A stretch of 64,000 nt of DNA from Conchocele bisecta (GCA_029237695.1 CM055275.1:8196899-8260898); one strand, 5' to 3'. Counted from the stretch's first letter, positions 19,092 to 29,641 are shown. Notes: generated by a model not told the origin, from the sequence alone. Translations and numbers: made by a program.

Positions 19092-19330
19092 CCAGGGGCG
19101 TTGCCAGCTTTTCAGCAGTGGGGGTTCAAAAATAAAAAAAATCATATTATAAAAAGCAATATAAAACAGACAAAGTCATTCAACTATTTTATGATGAAAT
19201 TTAACCTATAAGAGTCTCACAAATCGAGATATGAGCAAAAATAATTTTATATTTTTGCTATTTTCACATAGGGTATAGCCTATGTATTGGAATCGCCTTG
19301 GACAGTTAGCCACGCCCTAGACCCCCCTCG
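19092..19330. mobile_element. Decayed hAT-like MITE with CAGGGGCGTTGCCAG end
   Basis: Left end CAGGGGCGTTGCCAGC and right part AGTTAGCCACGCCCTAGACC resemble terminal repeats of CAGGGGCG-type elements. Interior AT-rich without an open frame. Class assignment is an inference. Confidence 0.45.
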
Positions 19331-19339
19331 ATGCGATGG

Positions 19340-21432
19340 TCTGTAGTGATATCTTGGAGTAACCATAACAACAAAATGCATTGTGTTGCAACCGCTAATT
19401 GAAAATAATATTATGTGGGATGTTGTTACAAATGCATGTATGGAATATTAAAGCATAAACTGAGCGTTAACTTTTCCAAACACGGAAATTTCTAAGTCAG
19501 CGACCTTGACCTTTGGGGTTTGAGGGCACCATGGGCTTTCTGTAGAATGATGCGGGATGTTGTTACAAATGCATGTATGGAATATTAAAGCATAAACTGA
19601 GCATTAAAACTGAGCGTTAACTTTTCCAAACACGGAAATTTCTAAGTCAGCGACCTTGAACTTTGGGGTTTGAGGGCACCATGGGCTTTCTGTAGAATGA
19701 TGCGGGATGTTGTTACAAATGCATGTATGGAATATTAAACCATAAACTGAGCGTTAACTTTTCCAAATACAGAAATTTCTAAGTCAGTGACCTTGACCTT
19801 TGGGGTTAGCAGGCACCATGGGCTTTCTGTAGAATGATGCAGGATGTTGTTACAAATGCATGTAAGGAATATTAAAGCATAAACTGAGCGTTAACTTTTC
19901 CAAACACGAAAATTTCTCTAAGTCAGTGACCTTGACCTTTGGCGTTAGTGGGCATCATGAGCTTTCTGTAAAATGATGCGGGATGTTGCTACAAATGCAT
20001 GTATGGCATATTAAAGCATAAACTGAGCATTAAAACTGAGCGTTAACTTTTCCAAACACGAAAATTTATCTAAGTCAGTGACCTTGACCTTTGGCGTTAG
20101 TGGGCATCATGAGCTTTCTGTAAAATGATGCGGGATGTTGTTACAAATGCATGTATGGAATATTAAAGCATAAACTGAGCGTTAACTTTTCCAAACACGG
20201 AAATTTCTAATTCAGTGACCTTGACCTTTGGGGTTAGCGGGCACCATGGGCTTTCTGTAGATTGATGAGGGATGTTGTTACAAATGCATGTATGGCATAT
20301 TAAAGCATAAACTGAGCGCTAAAACTGAGCGTTAACTTTTCCAAACACGGAAATTTCTAAGTCAGCGACCTTTACCTTTGGGGTTTGCGGGCACCATGGG
20401 CTTTCTGTAGAATGATGCGGGATGTTGCTACAAATGCATGTATGGAATATTAAACCATAAACTGAGCGTTAACTTTTTCAAATACGGAAATTTCTAAGTC
20501 AGTGACCTTGACCTTTGGGGTTAGCGGGCACCATGGGCTTTCTGTAGAATGATGGGCGGCTTTCTGTAGAATGATGCGGGATGTTGTTACAAATGCATGT
20601 ATGGAATATTAAAGCATAAACTGAGCGTTAACTTTTCCAAACACGTAAATTTCTAAGTCAGTGACCTTGACCTTTGAGGTTAGCGGGCACCATGGGCTTT
20701 CTGTAGAATGATGCGGGATGTTGTTACAAATGCACGTATGAAATATTAAAGCATAAATTGAGCGTTAATTTTTCCAAACACGGAAATTTCTAAGTCAGTG
20801 ACCTTGACCTTTGGGGTTAGCGGGCACCATGGGCTTTCTGTAGAATGATGGGCTTTCTGTAGAATGATGCGGGATGTTGTTACAAATGCATGTATGGAAT
20901 ATTAAAGCATAAACTGAGCGTTAATTTCTAAGTCAGTGACCTTGACCTTTGGGGATAGCGGGCACCATGGGCTTTCTGTAGAATTATGCGGGATGTTGTT
21001 ACAAATGCATATATGGAATATTAAAGCATAAACTGAGCGTTAACTTTTTCCAAACATGGAAATTTCTAAGTCAGCGACCTTGACCTTTGGGGTTAGCGGG
21101 CACCATGGGCTTTCTGTAGAATGATGCGGGATGTTGTTACAAATGCATATATGGAATATCAAAGCATAAACTGAGCGTTAACTTTTTCAAACACGGAAAT
21201 TTCTAAGTCAGTGACCTTGACCTTTGGGGTTAGCGGGCACCATGGGCTTTCTGTAGAATGATGCGGGATGTTGTTACGAATGCATATATGGAATATCAAA
21301 GCATAAACTGAGCGTTAACTTTTTCAAACACGGAAATTTCTAAGTCAGTGACCTTGACCTTTGGGGTTAGCGGGCACTATGGGCTTTCTGTAGAATGATG
21401 CGGGATGTTGTTACAAATGCATGTATGGAATA
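19340..21432. repeat. ~137/150-bp satellite with TGACCTTGACCTTTGG
   Basis: About 14 tandem units share TGACCTTGACCTTTGGGG, GGGCACCATGGGCTTTCTGT, GATGCGGGATGTTGTTACAA and AAAGCATAAACTGAGCGTTA. Some units carry a 13-bp internal duplication of the AAACTGAGCGTT phrase, giving 150 bp. Read on the minus strand (sense for the gene) each unit holds CCAAAGGTCAAGGTCA, two abutting nuclear-receptor half-sites. It lies inside intron 4. Confidence 0.88.
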
Positions 21433-21435
21433 TCA

Positions 21436-21572
21436 AAAAAATGTTTTGACAACGCATTAGAAAAATTTCCAATGGAAATGATTCTAAAGTGCTGTCAAAG
21501 CATGTTTTTATTGAGAAAGAAGATCAAATATAAAACAACAGCAGATGACTATTTACGTTTCCCGCATTTCAA
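21436..21572. mobile_element. M2 fragment ending the satellite
   Basis: TGTTTTGACAACGCATTAGA to AGATGACTATTTACGTTTCC, with the AATTTCCAATGGAAATGATT core. Both TTAA ends are lost. It abuts the last satellite unit. Confidence 0.6.
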
Positions 21573-21636
21573 GTTGCTTCAAGTTGCTTACAAACCACTT
21601 TTTCCCTATTCAGTGCTTCTATGTACTCTTCCTTGT
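21572..21636 (-). pseudogene. Pseudo-exon copy, closest to the real exon 5
   Basis: The minus-strand frame reads EEYIEALNREKVVCKQLEAT then stop, compared with EEYMEALNKEEVVRKQLEG in exon 5. The acceptor position is AACAAG|GAAGAG, an AAG rather than CAG. A partial doubling of TTCAAGTTGC creates the stop. Confidence 0.8.
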
Positions 21637-22575
21637 TGATTGATTAATTGATTGATTGATATATTGATTGATATTGATTAATATATTGATTGATATATTG
21701 ATTGATATCTTGATTGATATATTGATTAATATATTGATTGATATATTGATTGACATATTGATTAATATATTGATTGATATATTGATTGACATATAGATTG
21801 ATTGATCTATGTATTGTTTGATTGATTGATTTATATAATTATTGATTGGTTGAGTGATTGATTGATTGATTGCTATATTGATTGATTGATTGATATATTG
21901 ATTGTTTGATTTAATTATTGATTGAAATATTGATTGAATTATTGATTGATTGATTGATATATTGATTGTTTGATTGATATATTGATTGAATTATTGATTG
22001 ATTGATATATTGATGGATACATTAATTGTTTGATCGATATATTGATTGATATATTGAATGATATATTGATTGTTTGATATATTGATTGACTGATATATTG
22101 ATTGATATATCAATTGTTTGATTGATATATTGATTGAATTATTGATTCGATTATATTGATTGATTATTATTGATGTTTGATTATTATTGATTTTGAATTA
22201 AATTTGATTGATATATTGATTGTTTATTTTACATTGATTATTTATTGATTGTATATTGATTGAATTTATTGATTGATATTTTGATTGATTATATTGATTG
22301 ATTGATTATATTGATTGATATAAATTGATTGTTTGGAGTTGATATGATCTTTTTTGGGGTTGGGGGGGGGGATTATTTGATTGATACATTGATTGATTGA
22401 TACATTGATTGATTGATACATTGATTGATATATTGATTGTTTGATATATTGATTGATTGATATATTGATTGATATATTGATTGATTGATATATATTGATT
22501 GAATTATTGATTGATACATTGATTGATTGATACATTGAATGATTGATTGATATATTGATTGATATATTGATTGAT
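21637..22575. repeat. TTGATTGATATATTGATTGA array
   Basis: Nearly 1 kb of irregular GATT/GATATATT repeats with a G-rich interruption (TTTTTTGGGGTTGGGGGGGG) at 22350-22371. The open frames on the minus strand (SINQSINISINISINQ type) are artefacts of the repeat. Confidence 0.85.
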
Positions 22576-23560
22576 TGGTTGACTGACATCTTGCAAGCTG
22601 CTAAAGCACCTGTTCGTTGCCGAGTGCTTCTAATCTGTGTATTTTTCCTGTGGATAATTGGTTGATTGATTGAGTGATTGGTTGATTGATTGGTTGATTG
22701 ATTGGCCGACTGACTGGCATCTTGAAAGCAGCTGAAGAACCTGTTCTTTGTTGTGTGTTTCTAATCCGTTTATTTTTCCTGTGGACACATGGTCGATTGA
22801 CTGATTGATTGATTGAGTGATTTATTGATTGGTTGGTTGGTTGGTTGACCGATATCTTGCAAGCAGCTAAAGCACCTGTTCTGTGTTGTGTGCTTCTAAT
22901 CCATGTATTTTTCCTGTGGACACATGGTCGATTGATTGATTGAGTGATTTATTGATTGATTGATTGGTTGACATCTTGCAAGAACCTGTTCTTTGTTGTG
23001 TGTTTCTAATCCGTGTATTTTTCCTGTGGATACATGGTCGATTGACTGATTGATTGATTGAGTGATTTATTGATTGGTTGGTTGGTTGGTTGACCGATAT
23101 CTTGCAAGCAGCTAAAGCACCTGTTCTGTGTTTTGTGCTTCTAATCCATGTATTTTTCCTGTGGACACATGGTTGATTGATTGATTGAGTGATTTATTGA
23201 TTGATTGATTGGTTGACATCTTGCAAGAACCTGTTCTTTGTTGTGTGTTTCTAATCCGTGTATTTTTCCTGTGGACACATGGTCGATTGACTGATTGATT
23301 GATTGAGTGATTTATTGATTGGTTGGTTGGTTGGTTGGTTGGTTGACCGATATCTTGCAAGCAGCTAAAGCACCTGTTCTGTGTTGTGTGCTTCTAATCC
23401 ATGTATTTTTCCTGTGGACACATGGTCGATTGATTGATTGAGTGATTTATTGATTGATTGGTTGATATCTTGCAAGCTGCTAAAGCACATTTTTTCTTTG
23501 TTGTGTGCTTCTAATCTGTGTATATTTCATGTAGATAATTGGTTGGTTGATTGATCAATT
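22576..23560 (-). pseudogene. Tandem pseudo-exon array (about eight units)
   Basis: Units of about 115-145 bp alternate a GATT/GGTT tract with ACATCTTGCAAGCAGCTAAA, CACCTGTTCTTTGTTGTGTG and TTCTAATCCGTGTATTTTTC then CTGTGGA. Aligned to exon 5's start, ATGTACTCTTCCTGCAG has become GTGTATTTTTCCTGTGG. The minus-strand AG after the GATT tract (CCACAG) is kept in most units, but exon codons contain a TAG. Two longer unit pairs repeat with a period of about 245 bp (22850, 23095, 23347). Confidence 0.8.
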
Positions 23561-23580
23561 CATTAATTCATTCATTAATG

Positions 23581-23640
23581 CCTTCATGTTGCTTATGGCC
23601 CACTTGTTCTTTGTTCAGCACTTCCATGTATTCTTCATGT
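23581..23640 (-). pseudogene. Pseudo-exon copy with near-complete exon 5 start
   Basis: Minus-strand frame EEYMEVLNKEQVGHKQHEGI then NE and stop. The EEYME.LNKE core is preserved. The acceptor has changed from CTGCAG to TCCACAT, removing the AG. It is the most upstream good copy in gene direction except for the 24074 trace. Confidence 0.8.
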
Positions 23641-23878
23641 GGATACACGATTGATTGATTGATTCATTCATATATACCTACCCATGAAATACATAGTTAT
23701 ACGATGTAAATAAAAGTCATATGTTCTCATCGATGAAATAAACAACTTCCGGTGAAAATACGACTACTTCCGCTATCTATATTCATAACGCGCATCGGCA
23801 GTAAAACAGCTCAAATAGGCTGCAAATATACATTCATTACCGTATACAGTTTCCATGGAGCGGTATATAATAAATAGA

Positions 23879-24074
23879 ATATTCATATTTTTGCAACGAA
23901 TATGACATACATGTTCATCTCGTGGTGTGAAATGTGAAATATGGACATTTTACACCACTCGATGAACATATAGGTCATATTGTCATATATATATGCCTAA
24001 AGGCACTCGTGAAATATGGACATTTCACACCACTCGATGAACACAGGTCATATTCGTTGCAAAAATATGAATAT
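23879..24074. mobile_element. Palindromic MITE with ATATTCATATTTTTGCAACG ends
   Basis: ATATTCATATTTTTGCAACG and its complement CGTTGCAAAAATATGAATAT form the ends. Inside, TGTTCATCTCGTGGTGTGAA pairs with CACCACTCGATGAACACAGG. It sits immediately beside a pseudo-exon trace (24074-24096). Confidence 0.65.
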
Positions 24075-24100
24075 CCTCTATGTATTCGTCCGTGTATAAA
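24074..24100 (-). pseudogene. Trace of a pseudo-exon copy
   Basis: TCCTCTATGTATTCGTCCGT then GTATAAATGGTTGATTGACT follows the same layout (exon 5 start, acceptor, GATT tract) but is cut by the adjacent palindromic MITE. Confidence 0.5.
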
Positions 24101-24301
24101 TGGTTGATTGACTGATTGATAGGTTGAGTTTTTGATTCATTCATTATTTCATACATTGATTTAGCAGTTGATTTATTCATAAATTTTGATTGATTGAATT
24201 TGGATGAGACTGGTAAAATGGTGAAAATGATGAATATCTGGCAGTGAGTATGGGGATTATGAGATTCACATGTACTCTGAATATTCTGTCAACTGATGCC
24301 A

Positions 24302-24521
24302 TTAACCCATTACAGACAGGATACACTTTTTTGAGAGAAAAAAATCCGTATTTTCTATATATCCTTTCGAAAGTACATGTATATGTTGTTACCACTCATT
24401 TGAACCGTCTCAACGAGACGGTTCAAATGAGTGGTAACAATATATACCTTTATCGATGAATGAACAAAAATCAACAAAAATCAACGAAAATTCATAGTAT
24501 CCTTAGACTGAAATGGGTTAA
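24302..24521. mobile_element. TTAA-bounded MITE, CCCATT type, with central hairpin
   Basis: Begins TTAACCCATTACAGAC and ends AAATGGGTTAA. The centre at 24387-24441 is a near-perfect hairpin of ACCACTCATTTGAACCGTCT and its complement. A third family with TTAA/CCC ends in this window. A short M8 trace follows at 24538-24600. Confidence 0.65.
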
Positions 24522-24600
24522 TGAAAGATATTTTGTAAACGTATTTAATGAAATTACGCAGATGTCCGAATGTACAAAATCGCATGCGTATCTCATATGT

Positions 24601-25087
24601 ATTGTCCAGGGCTTCTAAAATCACACCCCCAACACCCCCCACACCCCCCGAGAATCGTCTCCTAATACAATTTTTTTGGGTCGTGTCACAATCTCGCATT
24701 TTTTTTATTACTGATGGTGAACATGTTTTTGTCTTCGCTAGTCGCATATCCAATAAGCCAGGTTTTGTCCGATCGCGTCATACATAATATGCACGTGTGG
24801 TTGTAGTGATTACTGGCTGTGATGTGGTGGAGGGTGAGACATCAAAGGTAACAAAGTCGTGCCGATCTGACCTTTGATACATGCCGACGCGATGTCAGCA
24901 CACACATTTACGATCGATTAGTCAACACATGTTTATACATTTCGCGACACTATCATACATGGAATAAAATAGAACTTTATTTAATTACATGTAGTAAGAT
25001 TTGGCTCTGGAATTATCTTTTGCACCTAATTATTCCATAAATTTATGACGTCGAAAAGCAACACTGCTGTCCATGCATGGTACAAAC
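24601..25087. other. Intron 4 sequence next to exon 4
   Basis: AT-rich with a C-rich patch (CACCCCCAACACCCCCCACA at 24626). No recognised repeat family or open frame that looks genic. Confidence 0.55.
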
Positions 25088-25187
25088 CTGTTCTTTTGTC
25101 ATGTTCTTGTCAAAGTCAGCCTTTGACTGGAACAACTCTTTTACGCTTGACTTCAACATGTTTGTAACATCTTGTTTCTCTTTCTTC
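25088..25187 (-). CDS. Exon 4 of the coiled-coil gene
   Basis: 100 bp with acceptor TTACTCGCAG|GAAGAAAG and donor GAACAG|GTTTGTA. The first base completes a Thr codon begun in exon 3 and the exon ends on a full codon. It codes KKEKQDVTNMLKSSVKELFQ then SKADFDKNMTKEQ, continuous coiled-coil sequence rich in Lys, Glu, Asp and Gln. It joins exon 5 as MTKEQ-EEYMEALNKEE without a break in heptad character. The exon is far too short to be found by open-frame length, and the evidence is splice signals plus phase and composition. A 52-bp minisatellite begins 25 bp from its acceptor. No copies of this exon were found in the introns. Confidence 0.78.
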
Positions 25188-25211
25188 CTGCGAGTAAAAA
25201 TAATGCCATAC

Positions 25212-26100
25212 TTTTTGTGTATTCAACACACATATAAAACTTTTTGTGTATTCCGCACACATAAACATACAATGTATATTCAACCCTTACTACGCTGAAA
25301 CTGTTTTGACAACACACGATATTTCTCAAGAAAAACCTGTTTTGACAGCGCATGAGAATCGTCTCCACTGGAGACGATTCTCATGTGCTGCCAAAACAGG
25401 TTTCTGTAAAGAATTAAGGCAAAAATGAAAAACAGCATACGACAATTTTCGTTTCCCGCATAGTGAGGGTTAACAGATACTTTTTTGTGTATTCCACACA
25501 CATATAAACATACAATGTACATTTAACAGATAAGTTTTGTGTATTCCGCACACATATAAACATACAATGTACATTTAACAGATAAGTTTTGTGTATTCCA
25601 CACACATATAAACATACAATGTACATTTAACAGATAAGTTTTGTGTATTCCGCACACATATAAACATACAATGTACATTTAACAGATAAGTTTTGTGTAT
25701 TCCACACACATATAAACATACAATATATATTTTACAGATAAGTTTTGTGTATTCCACATACATATAAACATACAATATATATTTAACAGATAAGTTTTGT
25801 GTATTCCACACACATATAAACATACAATATATATTTAACAGATAAGTTTTGTGTATTCCACACACATATAAACATACAATGTACATTTAACAAATAAGTT
25901 TTGTGTATTCCACACACATATAAACATACAATGCATTTAACAGATAAGTTTTGTGTATTCCGCACACATATAAACAAACAATGGACATTTAACTGATAAG
26001 TTTTGTGTATTCCACACACATATAAACATACAATGTACATTTAACAGATAAGTTTTGTGTATTCCACACACATATAAACATCCAATGTATATGTAACAGG
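25212..26100. repeat. 52-bp minisatellite in intron 3
   Basis: About 14 units of TTTTGTGTATTCCACACACA, TATAAACATACAATGTACAT then TTAACAGATAAG. The minus-strand frames (MYIVCLYVCGIHKTYLLN type) arise because 52-bp units cycle through frames without stops; they are not genes. An M2 copy interrupts the array at 25279. Confidence 0.9.
25279..25473. mobile_element. M2 variant inserted in the minisatellite
   Basis: TTCAACCCTTACTACG to GTGAGGGTTAA, with a changed core (GAATCGTCTCCACTGGAGAC) but the M2 outer arms. Minisatellite units flank it on both sides, so it arrived after the array formed. Confidence 0.7.
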
Positions 26101-26117
26101 TAATGACTAAATGAGTC

Positions 26118-26262
26118 TTGTATATCGACTACTCTCTGTTTCACGAAACCTGCCCAAATTTTACTGCCATAAAAACAATGCAAAAACAATATTTTGTTTG
26201 ATAATATTTAATTTTATCAAAATTTAAGAATGAGCCTTCTTTTTATTTCTTGCTACGAAATT
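26118..26262. mobile_element. M9 half copy
   Basis: CTCTGTTTCACGAAACCTGC, AAAACAATGCAAAAACAATA and AAGAATGAGCCTTCTTTTTA follow the M9 arm at 2122-2245. The second arm is absent. Confidence 0.6.
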
Positions 26263-26283
26263 AATTTATTAAAACTGCAATAT

Positions 26284-26702
26284 CAAGGTGCATGATCACG
26301 TGGTTACAACAACAACAACGTCGTCCACTCCAAAGAAAGTATATTATTTGATAGTTTCCTTAATATGCAACGGATTTTGATGAAATATGGCGCAGCAAAC
26401 GCGTCTTCATGAGCTGCATTTGGTGGTCCAGGGAGTTTGGTACATACTTATGTCGTTTTTGTGAAGCATCGATTTCCGTGTCGGAGACACGGAAATCAAT
26501 TCTTCACAAAAACAACAGAAGTCTGGGCGAAAATACAGAGACCACCAAATGCAGCTTAACAAGACACGTTTGATGCGCCATATTTCATCAAAATCCGTTA
26601 CGTAACAAGGACACTATAAAATAATATGTACTTTGAATCAGATGGATTCTGGAAATTTCAGTACTTGTTGTTGTTGTTAGTACCATGTGATCATACATCT
26701 TG
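26284..26702. mobile_element. M6 palindromic MITE
   Basis: Ends CAAGGTGCATGATCACGTGG and CATGTGATCATACATCTTG. The arms carry CGGATTTTGATGAAATATGG and CCATATTTCATCAAAATCCG, and the centre is CGATTTCCGTGTCGGAGACA with its mirror. Other copies at 30374, 44488 and 61590. Confidence 0.75.
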
Positions 26703-26710
26703 AATATGTG

Positions 26711-26752
26711 AACTTTAACTATTACATACGTGGCCGCGACAATAGCATTGCA
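26711..26752 (-). pseudogene. Copy of the exon 3 donor end
   Basis: GTGAACTTTAACTATTACAT then ACGTGGCCGCGACAATAG matches the exon 3 end with its donor (TGAACTGTAACTATTACATA then CGTGGCCGCGACACAG) over about 38 bp. The donor core GTATGT is intact. It lies 300 bp past exon 3 in gene direction, inside intron 3. Confidence 0.65.
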
Positions 26753-26754
26753 TC

Positions 26755-27035
26755 TACAAGCTTGAATATCAACCTTAACCATGGTTGACTAAAAACCTTA
26801 ACCAAGGGGAATTAACTAAGTAATTCAAGGTTAAATGTAGGTCAAGGTCAAATATAGGTCAGGGGTTGTTGATGTACATCACTAGGAGATGAAGTTTCCA
26901 AGTATGGTGGGTGTAGGGCCAGGAGTATTCCATATACAAGCTTGACTAAAAACCTTAACCAAGGCGTGATGGTGACGCCGACGCCAACGCCGGGGTGACT
27001 ACATAAGTGTCGAGCTAAAAATGCAATATATGAAC
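26755..27035. repeat. AACCTTAACCA / GACGCCGACGCC repeat remnant
   Basis: GACTAAAAACCTTAACCAAG occurs twice (26787 and 26944) with GGTGACGCCGACGCCAACGCC near the end, a phrase I associate with dispersed molluscan repeats. Non-coding. Confidence 0.45.
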
Positions 27036-27051
27036 TGTAACTATTACATAC

Positions 27052-27218
27052 GTGGCCGCGACACAGTCGTTGAGGTGAATATCCACGGAGCGTACGGTTT
27101 GTATGATATCGTCAACTCTCTTCTTTTTCTCCTCGTACGATTTGAGTGCGCCCTTAGTCTCGAGTTTCTGTACCTCTTTCTCAATCGCGATATATCGCAT
27201 CAGCTGCTTCTTGTTAAC
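27052..27218 (-). CDS. Exon 3 of the coiled-coil gene
   Basis: 167 bp with acceptor CATGTTCTTTCAG|GTTAAC and donor GCCAC|GTATGT. It starts in phase 0 and ends with two spare bases completed by exon 4. It codes VNKKQLMRYIAIEKEVQKLE, TKGALKSYEEKKKRVDDIIQ, TVRSVDIHLNDCVAA. Strong heptad pattern with no Pro, so a coiled coil is likely. The acceptor has a clean pyrimidine tract, the best in the gene. The donor end is duplicated at 26711-26752, and an M5 element starts 30 bp upstream of the acceptor. Confidence 0.8.
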
Positions 27219-27247
27219 CTGAAAGAACATGTTTACATGTTTATGCC

Positions 27248-27525
27248 AGGGCTCCAAATAAGGAATTAGTAATTGAGTATTTTCACTCCATCATTTCTGA
27301 AGCAATTGGGTATTTCAAAATTTTAATTGGGTAAAATAAAATCACACTAGTGTTTACACATCAACAGACAGCAATTATTGAATAGATTGCTTCGAAATGA
27401 AAACATGTCTTGACATTTCATTAGAATTGTCTCCTTGGAGACAATTCTAATGAAATACCAAGATGTGTTTTCATGGCAAATAATAAAAATATGCTATATT
27501 TGTGGTCTGTTAATTGTTTTATTGT
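27248..27525. mobile_element. M5 MITE, right end truncated
   Basis: CAGGGCTCCAAATAAGGAAT start, AATTGGGTAAAATAAAATCA and GAATTGTCTCCTTGGAGACA core, then breaks off in TTGTGGTCTGTTAATTGTTT. It is inserted 30 bp from the exon 3 acceptor. Confidence 0.7.
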
Positions 27526-27659
27526 CCTCAGGACTCAATTCTAATGAAATTCCAAGACATATTCATGATATTTACGGGGATAAATACAAGAAAATATGAT
27601 GAATTTTTGTCCACAAGTTTCCCAGCATGCAAAGAGTTAACCATAAACCTACTCTTCCA

Positions 27660-28180
27660 ATGTTTCGAGCCAAGGCCTTTATCAAGGAATTTCCTTCATA
27701 AAGGCCAAGGCCAAAACATTGACAAGAGTTGTCAGGCGACAACGAAGCGCACCTGGTGATGCTTTAGTTTAACGAATATCGAGAAGCTGTGCGAAAGTAA
27801 ACAGAAATTAAAAGAAAATTCTGTCAATGTTATGTTTGCAAAAGCGCTAAGATTGTGACCTTGACTTTGCAGTTAGGGGGTCTGAGGGTCATGGACTTGG
27901 CAGAGAATCATTAGAGAAAGGCATGTCTGAAATATCAAAACATTTGGTGAAAGGAAACAGAAATTAGAACAAATTTCCCCCAACGTTAAATTTATGAAAG
28001 CACTAAGACTGTGACCTAGGCTTGACATTGGGGTCAGCAGGGGTCTGAGCATCGTGGATTTGGCACAGCATGATAGAGAATCATTAGAGAACATATCAAA
28101 ACGATGGTGAAGGGAAACAGAAATTACAAAAAAAAACAGATTTCAATGGACGCACAACCAGACGGGGAGACAGACACTGA
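27660..28180. repeat. Small hairpin and ~165-bp tandem pair
   Basis: 27674-27715 is a hairpin of AGGCCTTTATCAAGGAATTT type. 27793-28125 holds two diverged units sharing GGAAACAGAAATTA, GACCTTGACTTTGCAG-like and GGGGTCTGAG phrases and ATAGAGAATCATTAGAGAA. Intronic, non-coding. Confidence 0.5.
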
Positions 28181-28318
28181 CTATGACGCCGAGGGTATGC
28201 CATAAGCTTCGAAAGGCGCTCTAAAAATGTGGGTTACAACAGATTGGTCCAGGGCTTTTATCAAGGATTTTCGTTGCCTGAAACGTTGCAAGTGTGGGTT
28301 CGTGGTTTATGATGTATA

Positions 28319-28532
28319 TTAACCCTTAGAAGGCGGTAAACGAAAATTCTCATCTGCTGTTGTTTTACATTTTGTTTTTTTTTCTCAATGAAAATATGGC
28401 TTGGCAGCACTTTAGAATCATTTACATTGGAAATGATTTGAAAGTGCTGCCAAACCATGTTTTGTTGAGAAAATTGCAAATTAAAAAGCAAACAACAGAC
28501 GACAAAAGTTAATTCAGCATTGTAAGGGTTAA
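28319..28532. mobile_element. M2 palindromic MITE, CGGTAAACG variant
   Basis: TTAACCCTTAGAAGGC to TTGTAAGGGTTAA, with TTGGCAGCACTTTAGAATCA and the mirrored arm. Both TTAA sites are intact. Confidence 0.75.
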
Positions 28533-28625
28533 TCCAGACAATTGCTAAATGTTTATGTTTCTTAAAATACCCTTTGCATGCTCCCAACCCGCCAACCTCA
28601 TGGCCAGTGTAGATCCTGATTATCA

Positions 28626-29081
28626 GTTCAGGGCCTGTTTGTTTGTTGGGGTTTAACGGCCTATCAACAGCTAAGGTCATTTAAGGCCGGGTCAATGGGT
28701 TTAGTACTAAATCCCATATATTACCTGTACAAGTACATGTACATGTTCAAGTACATGTACAAATGGGGGGAAAATCCCAAAATCAGAACTGAATATTTAC
28801 AGTAACAAAACTATATATTCAGCCCTGAAATCAGAATAATCCTGATCTGATGCCAGGTCCTCGCCACACCAGAATCACTTGGCCCCTCCCAAAAGCAGTA
28901 GGATCAGTAATAATCTTACTACTTTTATAATGGGCAATAACCCAATTCAACTCCCATGTAACTAAAGAGCCAAAGATAAAAACGTACCTGAGGGACAAAC
29001 CGGGCAAATCGTGATTCCTATAAGGAGGAACATCTACCGTTAATTTACGCCGTCTCATTCGCCCGACCACCACACGCAGTT
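28626..29081. mobile_element. SINE-related repeat
   Basis: GGGGTTTAACGGCCTATCAA, CAGCTAAGGTCATTTAAGGC, then TTCAGCCCTGAAATCAGAAT and AGGTCCTCGCCACACCAGAA, in the same order as 50333-50700 and, inverted, 47668-48025. The 3' conserved block seen in the 469-bp SINEs is absent. Classification as a SINE relative is an inference. Confidence 0.55.
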
Positions 29082-29270
29082 CAGGGCCTGATAATAGCAC
29101 TGGTCCGAGGCCTGGACTTGCAAATTTTAACGTCACACCTTTGCATTTTACAAGCAAGAAGTCCGCTGGACGTGTGATAAAATTGAAATTGAATCATCGT
29201 TCAGTTACGAAGTTAAATCTATTCTGATTATCGTCAATCTGTCATGTCATTTAAATTTTGCAGCTAAATT
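29082..29270. mobile_element. M10 left half
   Basis: CAGGGCCTGATAATAGCACT and GTCCGAGGCCTGGACTTGCA match the left part of the 4852 element. No right end. Confidence 0.55.
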
Positions 29271-29367
29271 GATGAAAACATGTAATACCCAAAAATGATT
29301 GTTGATGTTACCTGTTCTTCAGTAGAGTACTGCATTTGCTATACTATCACAGTGTGCGAAGGGAACC

Positions 29368-29641
29368 AGTAGCCGATTTCATCAACATTGCAAAGTATAC
29401 TTTAGTAGCAAAGTATACTTTGAGGGAGAAATTTTCAATTTTATGATAAATTTATTCATTTTTATTATACTGAATTTATTACATTATCACAGCCAATTTG
29501 GCTGTGATAATGTAATAAATTTAGTATAATAATTCTGCATACTTTTAATCATGAAATATATGCATTTGTTAGTTCTATATGAAATAATGCATTTCAGGAA
29601 AAATAAATGATTACTCCCTCAAAGTTGATGAAATCGTCTGC
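29368..29641. mobile_element. M1 palindromic MITE
   Basis: AGTAGCCGATTTCATCAACA to GTTGATGAAATCGTCTGC, with centre ATCACAGCCAATTTGGCTGT. One arm has a small internal deletion between CTCCCTCAAAG and TTGATGAAAT. Confidence 0.7.

Noticed and set aside
22266..22589. SINQSINISINISINQ-type minus-strand frame
   Set aside because: Translation of the (GATT)n / GATATATT array.
25414..26189. Overlapping MYIVCLYVCGIHKTYLLN-type frames
   Set aside because: 52-bp repeat units without stops in several frames; artefact.
28261..28680. 139-codon minus-strand frame
   Set aside because: Runs through an M2 MITE into a SINE-like repeat; chance openness.
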